64,000 nucleotides of DNA from Lachnospiraceae bacterium (lineage in GTDB: Bacteria; Bacillota; Clostridia; Lachnospirales; Lachnospiraceae): positions 1 to 64,000 of the forward strand of contig JAFUAB010000026.1 in NCBI GenBank assembly GCA_017460885.1, given 5' to 3'. The notes below the pieces were generated by a model that did not search any database, had not been told where the DNA came from, and was given only the letters and a program-made list of their open reading frames with translations. The position numbers were made by a program, and so were the translations under genes. Shown piece by piece: positions 15,361 through 22,846 of the stretch. The number at the start of each line of letters is the position of its first letter. Within the stretch, counting starts at the first letter, position 1.

Positions 15361-16707
15361 CCGCTTCAAAAAATGGCAGGGATGCCATTCGATACGCGGA
15401 GGGCAAGGGACCGGGGCAGAACGGGCGGTGCGAACTAACCTGCGTTTTGCCTTATGATACTGGTTCAGTTCCTTACGATGCTCCTTCTGGAATTGCTCCC
15501 TCTTACCCTTAAAATGTATCTTCTGTGACTGATCAAAAATCGGCTTATACTTCCCATAGTTGTCAAGCGCCATGATCAGATCCCTGTAATCAGCCGCTTT
15601 CTGTTTAAGATCCTCAATATCCTTATCCTTTCCGGCAAGCGACTTCTCTTTCTTTGCAAGCAGAACTTCCAATTTCTCCGGTGTAGTTATGTTATTTTCC
15701 ATCAGGTAATTGCAGGCTTTATTTATCTGTTTCATATTGGTTTTCCTTGCATTCTGGACACCATGAGAATATGTATTTGCCACTTCGTTCCGATGGGTAT
15801 GATAGCGCATGACCATATCGGAGACCGTCGGATTCTCGATACTCTTTATCTCATCATGCATTTTCTTCATCCACCCGGATATCTCACGGATAGCTGATAG
15901 GATATGATGTATTGCATCATTCGTTTTAGAAACCCAGTGGTTCCATGTACCCTTATCGGTTTTGATTCCTTTTGCCTCCATCCGTCGTACCGCACTGCCT
16001 TCATGCACCTGCGGAGCATCTGTTATACCGCGCTCCTCATTTGAGCGGTGATCAATGCGACAGGACAGACCTTTCTCTTCAAATTTTGCATTGGCAAGTT
16101 CCGCCCAGCGTTTACGCCAGTGTTCCAAAAGTGCGGGATCATTCCATCCGGTATTCGATACCGCCATGGTCTTATATTTTCCATTTGCCTTTCGTATTCT
16201 TTCACCGTTTTCATCAAGAACATACTCCTGATGCTGTTTATCTCCCCACACACCGTTTTCCAAAAACGGGCGTATAGGTGATGAAAGATGCCCGTGAGGG
16301 TTCGGGATTCCGTGCTTACCCTTGTCCGGATCATGTATCGCAACATCCACGATCATTCCCCGTGACACCATCTCTTCCCTCACAAAAATATCCAGCAGTT
16401 CGATGTTTTCCTCCATGGTCAGCTCGTTCTGCAAAGCTATATCAAAGCTGTAGGCAAGCTGGGCATCCTTTCGGCTTTCATTAAACTCAACTTCTGTCCA
16501 TAAAGTCTGACGGTCATGAAGCCTTTCCGGTACATAGTCCGGTGCATAGATCTTCGTAGTGACCACGTCCTTTTTCCTACTGTAATCCTGCGTCTCGCCA
16601 TAATATGCATCATACAGTTTTTCTCCCGAACGATACGCCGCCGCGGCTATCGCCGTATGGCCTGCCGTCCGCTTTATGTGGCCAAGACTAAAATGATAAA
16701 GTGCCAT
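15343..16707 (-). pseudogene. MobA/MobL relaxase, C-terminally truncated
   Basis: The N-terminal relaxase domain is intact. It begins MALYHFSLGHIKRTAGHTAI, followed by AAAAYRSGEKLYD, and has the metal-binding HxH-type region in MIVDVAIHDPDKGKHGIPNPHGH (read across residues ~130-152). A helical C-terminal region homologous to the remnant at 1768-2784 follows. Homology ends at KAKRRL (about 15433). The last ~29 codons read through the reverse strand of the other relaxase fragment and mobC's end. MobA/MobL relaxases nick oriT for transfer; loss of the C-terminal helical and acidic part may or may not abolish function. DUF3847-like is immediately upstream. Confidence 0.8.
15345..15430 (+). pseudogene. 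relaxase N-terminal fragment (28 codons)
   Basis: Directly after mobC, overlapping its stop, a frame starts MYSRITASKNGRDAIRYAEG and continues to about 15430. This is the typical N-terminus of a Firmicute relaxase that follows mobC, with the catalytic tyrosine near the start. After NGR the sequence becomes the reverse complement of the other relaxase gene, and the frame runs on meaninglessly to a stop at ~15519. The rest of the gene has been lost at the junction. Confidence 0.7.
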
Positions 16708-16710
16708 ATT

Positions 16711-17043
16711 TTATGTACTCCCCCTTTCCAAATGTACCAATGTGATCTGTGATAAAATCTGGTTTCGAACCCCTGCGTTTGCGTTAAGGGCGTCTATCAG
16801 CTGATAGAACTCCGGCTCTGTCATATCGGATGTCTCAGGATAAAAATGCTCAAACACCCCACCCTTGATAACCAGCCGGTGTGTCCTTGCCGCATACTTG
16901 GGATCATATTCACTTCGCCTTCGTTTTTTCTGATAGTTCTGCTTGTTCAGTTCTCTATTAAGTCTCCTCCTTTCCTGCATCAGCTTGTCTTCTCCCTGAT
17001 GATACTCTTCTTTTGCTTTGTCAATCCTTCCTTGTTGCTCCAT
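16711..17043 (-). CDS. DUF3847-like small protein
   Basis: 110 residues from the ATG after AGGAAGGAG (17043). The longer frame adds 45 unsupported residues. A charged coiled coil (KAKEEYHQGEDKLMQERRRL) leads to RTHRLVIKGGVFEHFYP, the DUF3847 core motif, and a helical end with FYQLIDALNANAGVR. These proteins sit next to MobA/MobL relaxase genes in Firmicute mobilizable elements; their role is not established. It lies four bases before the relaxase start. Confidence 0.75.
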   Translation of the reverse strand: MEQQGRIDKAKEEYHQGEDKLMQERRRLNRELNKQNYQKKRRRSEYDPKYAARTHRLVIKGGVFEHFYPETSDMTEPEFYQLIDALNANAGVRNQILSQITLVHLERGST

Positions 17044-17189
17044 AGGTTTTCTCCTTCCTGTTATAACTCTGTTGATTGGGATAGCTGCCAAAGGCAACGC
17101 AAGGGCATTAGCCCTTGACGGTGCGAAGCACCGAAAGCGTATCATTGCTCCGGCAATGTACGCATAAGCTCCCGGCACGGGCGCGGTTC

Positions 17190-17213
17190 ATATTCACCCA
17201 ATCGGGTGAATAT
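17190..17213. repeat. perfect hairpin upstream of the relaxase operon
   Basis: ATATTCACCC (17190-17199), loop AATC, GGGTGAATAT (17204-17213). It lies between the divergent DUF3847/relaxase unit and the XRE gene. It could be an operator for the XRE protein or part of the oriT of the MobL element. Confidence 0.55.
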
Positions 17214-17424
17214 AGAAGTGCGCTCTTACGAGAAACATATGAAGACTGCGCAACGATCCCGTATTCGATTGCTCTTATGTCTTCTCAGCATCTTCTCTCA
17301 CCTCTCTTTCTATTTTGCGTGTCTGTCGCTTCTTTGTTACGCATTTCGTACTGCACCTTGATAATAATATGACTGCCCAGAAAAGTCAATACTCATTTTA
17401 TTTCTTTCTTTACAGAATTACTTA

Positions 17425-17453
17425 TTGCGTAATTCGCGGACTGGTGTTATACT
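17425..17453 (+). promoter_or_regulatory. promoter of XRE regulator
   Basis: TTGCGT (17425-17430), 17 bases, TATACT (17448-17453) with a TG just upstream. The gene start follows 26 bases later. Confidence 0.6.
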
Positions 17454-17478
17454 TTCCACAGATGGGAGGATCTACGAC

Positions 17479-17943
17479 ATGGGATACGGAAAAAACCTTA
17501 AGGATATACTGGATGATAAAGGGATGACAGTAAAAGAACTCGCAAAAAAAGCCGGCATAGCGCCGACTACTCTTTACTCTATTATTCAAAGGGATACTGC
17601 GATCAGATTTGATACTGCACTTAAAATATCAAACATCCTCAACATCCCAATCAACTCGATTTGCAAGGATAATCCATATGCACCGGGAGAAGCACTTCCA
17701 AAACTCCCGAAGGATAAAGAGCGAATGATGATAGGGCTTCAAAAGAAAGCATATTTTTCTGATCGCACTTTAAAAATCATTGAAAAGTTTGATTATACAG
17801 ATCTTCCCAAAGTGGATCAGCTTATCGCTGACTTCTTTGTCTTAAATGATACTGCTCGCAGTGATCTGTTTGAATATATTAAGATAATGAAAAATAATCA
17901 CTCAGACTCTGAACGCACGAAAACTCTAGGCAAAATCAAATGA
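17479..17943 (+). CDS. XRE-family HTH regulator
   Basis: 154 residues from the ATG after GGGAGGATCTACGAC. Residues 4-60 are an XRE helix-turn-helix (LKDILDDKGMTVKELAKKAG, then IAPTTLYSIIQRDTAIRFDT). The C-terminal ~90 residues are helical and contain RTLKIIEKFDYTDLPKVDQL, a form seen in many element-borne regulators. It is divergent from the relaxase unit and convergent with the phosphatase gene 12 bases away, so it marks the right side of the mobile region. It probably represses element genes, and its own promoter has a symmetrical A/T-rich surround. Confidence 0.8.
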   Translation: MGYGKNLKDILDDKGMTVKELAKKAGIAPTTLYSIIQRDTAIRFDTALKISNILNIPINSICKDNPYAPGEALPKLPKDKERMMIGLQKKAYFSDRTLKIIEKFDYTDLPKVDQLIADFFVLNDTARSDLFEYIKIMKNNHSDSERTKTLGKIK

Positions 17944-17955
17944 TATTATGATCTC

Positions 17956-18678
17956 TTATCTCCTCTGTGGGTATGAATAATATTCCTCCCATGTATCCAG
18001 ACATATAGCCGCAAGTCTGCCTCCCGACATATAGGCACCGCAATCAATGGCTATATGATTATTCTTCCTGTATATATATCCCGGTCTTGGATTGTCTAAG
18101 ATATTCTGCGTAGGTGTATGACCGGTAATAACATATTTATCCGTATAATAACAAATATCATACTCTGCCCGATCCCAAACAAGTTCCTTAAGAGAATAAT
18201 CTTCAATATCTTTTCCTGGATCAAAACCCCCAAGTCCGGCATGTACCAGCAGATAGTCCCTTCCGGCGACTTCTGTCTCCTCATAGACAAAAAAATCCCT
18301 CAGATATTCAATCACTTCTTTTTGATCATCAGGACTCAGCTCCCTAAACTCATCCATTGTAGTTTTACCACCATTATGCTCCACCCATACCAGAAATCCA
18401 TCCAGCATTTCAGTATCCAGTTTCTTTATGTTTTCTGTCGTAACTTCCTGCATCAGAAATCTCAGGCTCTCTAAGGCCATAAGTTCGTGATTTCCGACGA
18501 GACAGATCACATTCGGAATCACCATAAGTTTTCTAAGTGTTTTTATAGGATGTGGTCCTCTATCCAAGATATCGCCAAGGACATAAAGTGTATCCGAATC
18601 TTTCAAGGATATCTTCTCAAGCAGATCCATCAACATATCATATTCACCATGAATATCAGAAATCACATATGACGCCAT
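17956..18678 (-). CDS. metallophosphoesterase (PrpA/ApaH-like Ser/Thr phosphatase family)
   Basis: 240 residues, ATG after GGGGAGGTGC. The calcineurin-like metal motifs are present in order: SDIHGEYDML (7-16), LGDILDRGPHP (34-44), VGNHELMALE (~61), LLVHAGLGGF (~163) and VITGHTPTQN (~200). This is the bacterial PPP-type subgroup, whose members cleave phosphoproteins or dinucleoside polyphosphates. It is the last gene of the sigma-WYL gene row, 13 bases after the upstream gene. The substrate is open; a protein phosphatase or nucleotide hydrolase role would fit a stress locus. Confidence 0.85.
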   Translation of the reverse strand: MASYVISDIHGEYDMLMDLLEKISLKDSDTLYVLGDILDRGPHPIKTLRKLMVIPNVICLVGNHELMALESLRFLMQEVTTENIKKLDTEMLDGFLVWVEHNGGKTTMDEFRELSPDDQKEVIEYLRDFFVYEETEVAGRDYLLVHAGLGGFDPGKDIEDYSLKELVWDRAEYDICYYTDKYVITGHTPTQNILDNPRPGYIYRKNNHIAIDCGAYMSGGRLAAICLDTWEEYYSYPQRR

Positions 18679-18691
18679 AGTAGCACCTCCC

Positions 18692-19738
18692 CTATTCGGC
18701 TTCCTTCAAAATTTCATGCTCTATGCCTAGAATAGCATCATCTGCTGACAGTTCTCCCTTAAGCACTCCAAAGACAAAAGGAGCAAGTTTATCAAGCAAC
18801 TCAGGCTGATATGCCGTAATATAATCATCTGTTTCTGACTCCGCCATCTGCCAAAACTTGTAATTCAGCAATGTCGTAATAGATATATCATATCCATCGT
18901 CCTCCGTCATATAAATACGTGGTGTGTGAAGTATCTGGGGATCGTACCATCTGTTACATCCATCGCTTAATTCCATAAAAACTCTCGCATTTATAAAATT
19001 CAATAGTCTGAGCAGATCCTGTCTGCATTCACTCTTCCTGCATATATCGGCTCCCATTTGATTATAATACACTCGAGTTTCTGCAACTTTATCAAAAAAC
19101 CATATGCATCCCTCCGTGAACCCTCCCGGTGCATTCTCACACATGAATACGAAAGTAAATCTTGTAACCCCAAGATCAATGTCTTTTTTATAAGGAACAG
19201 CACAGCTCCTTAGATAACTTTCCAGCCAGTACGCCGTCCGCTCCGAGTCCTTTCTCTTCTTCGAATAAGAAGGGGTAAATTCTACCGGGAAATGAATTAT
19301 GGGTAATTTTTCCAGCATGTCTGTTCCATACCTAATCTCTTCATACGCTGCATCCTTAAGCTCATTCTCTTTCGGAATCCTGATATGTTTCTTTTCAAGC
19401 AACTCCTCTACTGACAGAGTTTTCTTAAGCAGTGTATTCACTACTATTTTTACCGTCACCTTTTGCCTTCTCCCATTTGCTATGTTTTCAAGAGAAAGCT
19501 CTACCCACTCATTTTTGCTGTAGGGCAGCTGCAACCCCATATTGTCCGGTGCTTCATAAATCATACCATCATCACCCAGTGTTGTCTTTACAAGATAAAA
19601 TAGCTCTTCCCTATCCCTCGGAGCATCGCATCTATCATAAAACACATAATGCTCATCCATACCCTCCAGCATCTTAAACAGTTCCCAGATTTCATTGCTT
19701 GTGATTTCTTTTGGTCTGCTATTATCAATAATTCTCAT
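18692..19738 (-). CDS. hypothetical protein (348 residues) in sigma-WYL locus
   Basis: ATG after AAGGAGGTAAATTG; it overlaps the end of the upstream gene by 14 bases, so it is co-translated. It is a soluble protein of mixed helix and strand with no signal peptide. Segments such as WVELSLENIANGRRQKVTVK, VTRFTFVFMCENAPGG and TRVYYNQMGADICRKSE resemble immunity/SUKH or YbjN-like folds only vaguely. I do not assign a family. The close coupling on both sides indicates a shared function with the DUF-like 283-residue protein and the phosphatase. Confidence 0.7.
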   Translation of the reverse strand: MRIIDNSRPKEITSNEIWELFKMLEGMDEHYVFYDRCDAPRDREELFYLVKTTLGDDGMIYEAPDNMGLQLPYSKNEWVELSLENIANGRRQKVTVKIVVNTLLKKTLSVEELLEKKHIRIPKENELKDAAYEEIRYGTDMLEKLPIIHFPVEFTPSYSKKRKDSERTAYWLESYLRSCAVPYKKDIDLGVTRFTFVFMCENAPGGFTEGCIWFFDKVAETRVYYNQMGADICRKSECRQDLLRLLNFINARVFMELSDGCNRWYDPQILHTPRIYMTEDDGYDISITTLLNYKFWQMAESETDDYITAYQPELLDKLAPFVFGVLKGELSADDAILGIEHEILKEAE

Positions 19739-20573
19739 AACAATTTACCTCCTTTTCCATCGCGTTCTTACGGGATTCCAGCAGATTTATCATATATGTT
19801 AAAGCCTCTCTTATTTCGGCTTCTTCCCTAAGACTTTTCCCTTTCCCGGGATGGAGATCCTTAAGAAGCGGGATCACATGATCCTGATCAATGATTCCGT
19901 CCCTGAATCCGGCCTCCAAACATTCACGTTTTACCCATTTTACAGGATCGATGGGTAGAGGATTATTCTCCCTACTATGTACAAGCAGAGGGTTTTCTTT
20001 CCTGTTCCTTACATCTGCCGTGTCGAAATATTTTCCAAACCAGTTCTCATCAAAAAGATGATAAAGCATGGGAGGTACTTCATCATATAATCTGACTCTT
20101 CCCATACCTTTTACCTCACAGTTGTACCTTGCCCTGTTCATCTCTCTGTCAGGAAGAAGGATATAATTGCATCTTAGTTCCGCAAGTTCAAGAAATCTGT
20201 CAAGGAGCTGAACCAATTCATGCTTTGGAGGAAGGTATGCATCTCTGTCATCTGCAAGAAGCCTCAGATAATGATTGGGATCACCATCCGTTACATATTT
20301 ACAGAATTTAATGCCATACTCCCTGTTAAGACAATTAGCAACCCAGCTGATCGGTGTCCAGGCACTCATAAGTGTATCTGCCCGAAGATTGCCTCCAAAA
20401 TAAAGGCAGTCAAGATCGTTCTTTCGTCTCCACTCATCAAACCTCTCCTTACACTCTTCTGTATCCTCCCACTTTGGTTTTGTCTCTCTGCCTTTCATCC
20501 AATAAAGGCAGAAATTTCTAAGATGGTTATCACTGTAATCATTTCCAAGATACTCTTTCATCATGTTTCTCAT
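19725..20573 (-). CDS. hypothetical protein (282 residues) in sigma-WYL locus
   Basis: The start at ATG 20573 (MRNMMKEYLGND) follows AAAGGAGAAAACTG; the longer frame is not needed. It is soluble and rich in Asp, Arg and Trp (FCLYWMKGRETKPKWEDTEE, SAWTPISWVANCLNREYG, RLLADDRDAYLPP). The middle resembles the DUF6994-type proteins of Firmicutes in its W-x-P and YLPP patterns, but I am not sure. The upstream gap carries one copy of the TTCAAAATTTTGAA-N12-CATAATAT motif, so the gene probably has its own promoter as well as read-through. Confidence 0.7.
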   Translation of the reverse strand: MRNMMKEYLGNDYSDNHLRNFCLYWMKGRETKPKWEDTEECKERFDEWRRKNDLDCLYFGGNLRADTLMSAWTPISWVANCLNREYGIKFCKYVTDGDPNHYLRLLADDRDAYLPPKHELVQLLDRFLELAELRCNYILLPDREMNRARYNCEVKGMGRVRLYDEVPPMLYHLFDENWFGKYFDTADVRNRKENPLLVHSRENNPLPIDPVKWVKRECLEAGFRDGIIDQDHVIPLLKDLHPGKGKSLREEAEIREALTYMINLLESRKNAMEKEVNCYENY

Positions 20574-20638
20574 AACAGTTTTCTCCTTTTCTTTCTGCAA
20601 CTGAAAAAGGACTTTGCCATCGCAATCCATCCTCAATA

Positions 20639-20672
20639 ATATTATGGAGCTTTACATCTTCAAAATTTTGAA
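20639..20672 (-). promoter_or_regulatory. sigma-WYL locus motif, copy 1
   Basis: Read on the minus strand: TTCAAAATTTTGAA, 12 bases, CATAATAT. It lies ~66 bases upstream of the gene starting at 20573. One of three copies with the same spacing in this locus. Confidence 0.7.
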
Positions 20673-20684
20673 AGTGTTTCAGCT

Positions 20685-21521
20685 TTATTCATTTTTATAA
20701 CACGTAAGGGACCATGCGAAACCGAAATCATACCATAATCCATAGCGATCAAATATTTTATCAAACTCCGATTTTATGTATCCGGCAATTTCCGAAATTG
20801 AGATGATCCCTGATTTGTCCGCAGCACTTCTTCTGATAAATTCAGTTTTTGCATCTGAAACCATTTGCTCCCAGACCGGCTTTATATCCTCTATACTCAA
20901 AGATTCTGATGTTTCCAATTCAGTCAAATATTCTTCATAGGTTCCGTATCTTTGATAAATGGGCGTAAGTCTTTCTTCTCCATTCTCATACGCTTCTCCA
21001 TTTACAAACTCCTGATATTCTTCCCATGTATCGAAAACCAGTGGATCCCACGCTGTATAGCCAGAGTTGTCAAGTCTATCCTCCAGAATCTGCGCCAGTA
21101 ACTCTTCCGGAGATGCCAGCTCATATTTCTCATACATATAATCCTCAAGGATTTTCGTATGAGCAAAAATATACTCCCATGCATCAGGAGAAATATCCGA
21201 TTTCTTTACACCTTCATAAGTATCATGACGAAGCACCATATAAAGCGGACCTTCATAGACCATGTCCAGAATATGCTCTGGATTAGAAAAGTTCTTCCAT
21301 ACTGGGTGACAATTTCCGTAACAGTCTGTTTCATCCGTAATACCGGTTGTATAATCTTCCGGATTCTCACAAACAGTTATCTTAACATTTGGCAAACCAC
21401 AATATACATCTTCCTTATTACAGCCTGGGAAATATGCCTTGCCATCCGCCAGAATAGTCACATCCTGCCATAGCCCCCACTTCTGCAGAAATCTGATCAG
21501 CTCGATTACCATTTTTTCCAT
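20685..21521 (-). CDS. hypothetical protein (278 residues) in sigma-WYL locus
   Basis: ATG after GGAGGTGCAAT. The protein is acidic and soluble, rich in Tyr, Trp and Glu (DNSGYTAWDPLVFDTWEEYQ, IYQRYGTYEEYLTELETSES). An N-terminal segment (ELIRFLQKWGLWQDVTILAD) is followed by a Cys-containing loop (FPGCNKEDVYCGLP, DCYGNCHP). No family is recognised. Its own copy of the palindrome/-10-like motif lies 68-101 bases upstream. Nothing suggests export. Confidence 0.65.
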   Translation of the reverse strand: MEKMVIELIRFLQKWGLWQDVTILADGKAYFPGCNKEDVYCGLPNVKITVCENPEDYTTGITDETDCYGNCHPVWKNFSNPEHILDMVYEGPLYMVLRHDTYEGVKKSDISPDAWEYIFAHTKILEDYMYEKYELASPEELLAQILEDRLDNSGYTAWDPLVFDTWEEYQEFVNGEAYENGEERLTPIYQRYGTYEEYLTELETSESLSIEDIKPVWEQMVSDAKTEFIRRSAADKSGIISISEIAGYIKSEFDKIFDRYGLWYDFGFAWSLTCYKNE

Positions 21522-21588
21522 ATTGCACCTCCGATCATTTTTTTTGCATCAAAAAAGAACTGCCTGCTATAGACAATTCTTTTCACTA

Positions 21589-21622
21589 ATAATATGGAAA
21601 TTCCGGATTTCAAAATATTGAA
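21589..21622 (-). promoter_or_regulatory. sigma-WYL locus motif, copy 2
   Basis: Minus strand: TTCAATATTTTGAA, 12 bases, CATATTAT, upstream of the gene starting at 21521. Confidence 0.65.
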
Positions 21623-21633
21623 GATGGCGATTT

Positions 21634-22140
21634 TCACAAAAGATCTTTCTCCAACAATTGCAATCTTGTATCCTCGGAACTGATGTGATAAATTCCGGTT
21701 CCTCCGTAGCTAATCCAATCATCTATATTGGATCTAAGGTCATCAATCAGAATACTGTCCTTACCTATGCAGAAATTTTTCTTTTCTTCGCGGTATACTA
21801 TATTAACCTTTAGCTCCGGAGCAAGTATACGACGTGCCCATGCTGTCTTATCGTCACCGGCTGTTATAATGCCTCTCTTCGGTTTGGGAATACCTGTAAG
21901 GATCTCGCATTTATCTCCGTATCTTTTGTATAGTTCCTTGAAAAGTTCTATTGCTCCCGGCATAGGATCAAGTTTGTCATAAAAATGACCGACCTCACGG
22001 ATCTTCTCCCACATCAGGTCGTCTTCATCTTTAGAACGCTGCTCGCCCTGTGCAAGAGGTCTCAAACCGCAAAGTTTCGTTACGCCGCCGTCAAAGTCTG
22101 CAAGCACTCCGTCCATATCAAAATAAATCTTATCTATCAT
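21634..22140 (-). CDS. 5'(3')-deoxyribonucleotidase-like HAD phosphatase
   Basis: 168 residues from the ATG after CAAGGAGGTGCCCT; the longer frame runs through the promoter motif and is rejected. HAD motif I is FDMDGVLADFDGG (6-18), motif II is in CEILTGIPKP, the lysine region is in GDDKTAWARRIL, and motif IV is in KDSILIDDLRSNIDDW. This matches the NT5C/5'(3')-deoxyribonucleotidase family, which dephosphorylates deoxynucleoside monophosphates. Its place in the sigma-WYL row suggests nucleotide-pool control during stress; that is inference. A motif copy lies 38-71 bases upstream. Confidence 0.85.
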   Translation of the reverse strand: MIDKIYFDMDGVLADFDGGVTKLCGLRPLAQGEQRSKDEDDLMWEKIREVGHFYDKLDPMPGAIELFKELYKRYGDKCEILTGIPKPKRGIITAGDDKTAWARRILAPELKVNIVYREEKKNFCIGKDSILIDDLRSNIDDWISYGGTGIYHISSEDTRLQLLEKDLL

Positions 22141-22177
22141 AGGGCACCTCCTTGAAATTGGATTTTCGGTTACACCT

Positions 22178-22211
22178 ATATTATGGAGTAAGTGATCTTC
22201 AAGATTTTGAA
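22178..22211 (-). promoter_or_regulatory. sigma-WYL locus motif, copy 3
   Basis: Minus strand: TTCAAAATCTTGAA, 12 bases, CATAATAT, upstream of the nucleotidase gene starting at 22140. It overlaps the 3' end of the upstream gene. Confidence 0.7.
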
Positions 22212-22846
22212 GATAGTTCTTCAATTCTCTTTTCTTTGAATTCAGTAAGAAGTTTATTATACTCATCCCACTCATATTTATCGTTGAATTTAGAAAAGTA
22301 TTTCTTATTATTTTCTATCTTCTTCAAGTCGTTTAGACATTCCAAACCAAACGTTTTCTGATAGCAGTTCCAACCATTTTCCCCTTCACCAAAAATAGCC
22401 CAGTAATTTTTTGTCAAAATGATTGCTTTTTTTACAGGATCTAATGTATTGCCTTCCAATGAAAAATCGCAAAGAAACATTTCTTTTAGCACTTCAAAGA
22501 ACACAAACGGATTATCATTATAATCTCCGGCTGCAGCTCTCAAAGAATTTACTCCACTATATCTATTTCCTTTAATAAACGGCAATATTATATATGAGAC
22601 AAACTCCTTATCATTTTGTATCCCTGTATCTATCTGCTTCTTTTTGAATATCCTTCGATACATTTGTTTACGGGTTATCAAATTATCCCCACTAAACCAA
22701 ATATCCCTGTCCTTAAGTTTGTAATATCCCTTATCTTGTTCCAGATTATCTCGAATTATATCTGGCAAATACATATGTAATTCTTCCAATATTATATTGG
22801 GATCCGTATCGGAACAGGTCTTTTTAAGAGTATTTTCACTATACAT
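22199..22846 (-). CDS. hypothetical protein (215 residues) coupled to the sigma-WYL gene
   Basis: The start ATG overlaps the last 8 bases of the sigma-WYL gene, so translation is coupled. It is a soluble, helical protein with many aromatic residues (YLPDIIRDNLEQDKGYYKLK, EKRIEELSSKS at the end). DIWFSGDNLITRKQMYRRIF and FGEGENGWNCYQKTF are distinctive but not known to me. The tight coupling makes it the best candidate for a direct partner of the regulator, for example a modulator or anti-sigma factor; this is inference. Confidence 0.7.
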   Translation of the reverse strand: MYSENTLKKTCSDTDPNIILEELHMYLPDIIRDNLEQDKGYYKLKDRDIWFSGDNLITRKQMYRRIFKKKQIDTGIQNDKEFVSYIILPFIKGNRYSGVNSLRAAAGDYNDNPFVFFEVLKEMFLCDFSLEGNTLDPVKKAIILTKNYWAIFGEGENGWNCYQKTFGLECLNDLKKIENNKKYFSKFNDKYEWDEYNKLLTEFKEKRIEELSSKS

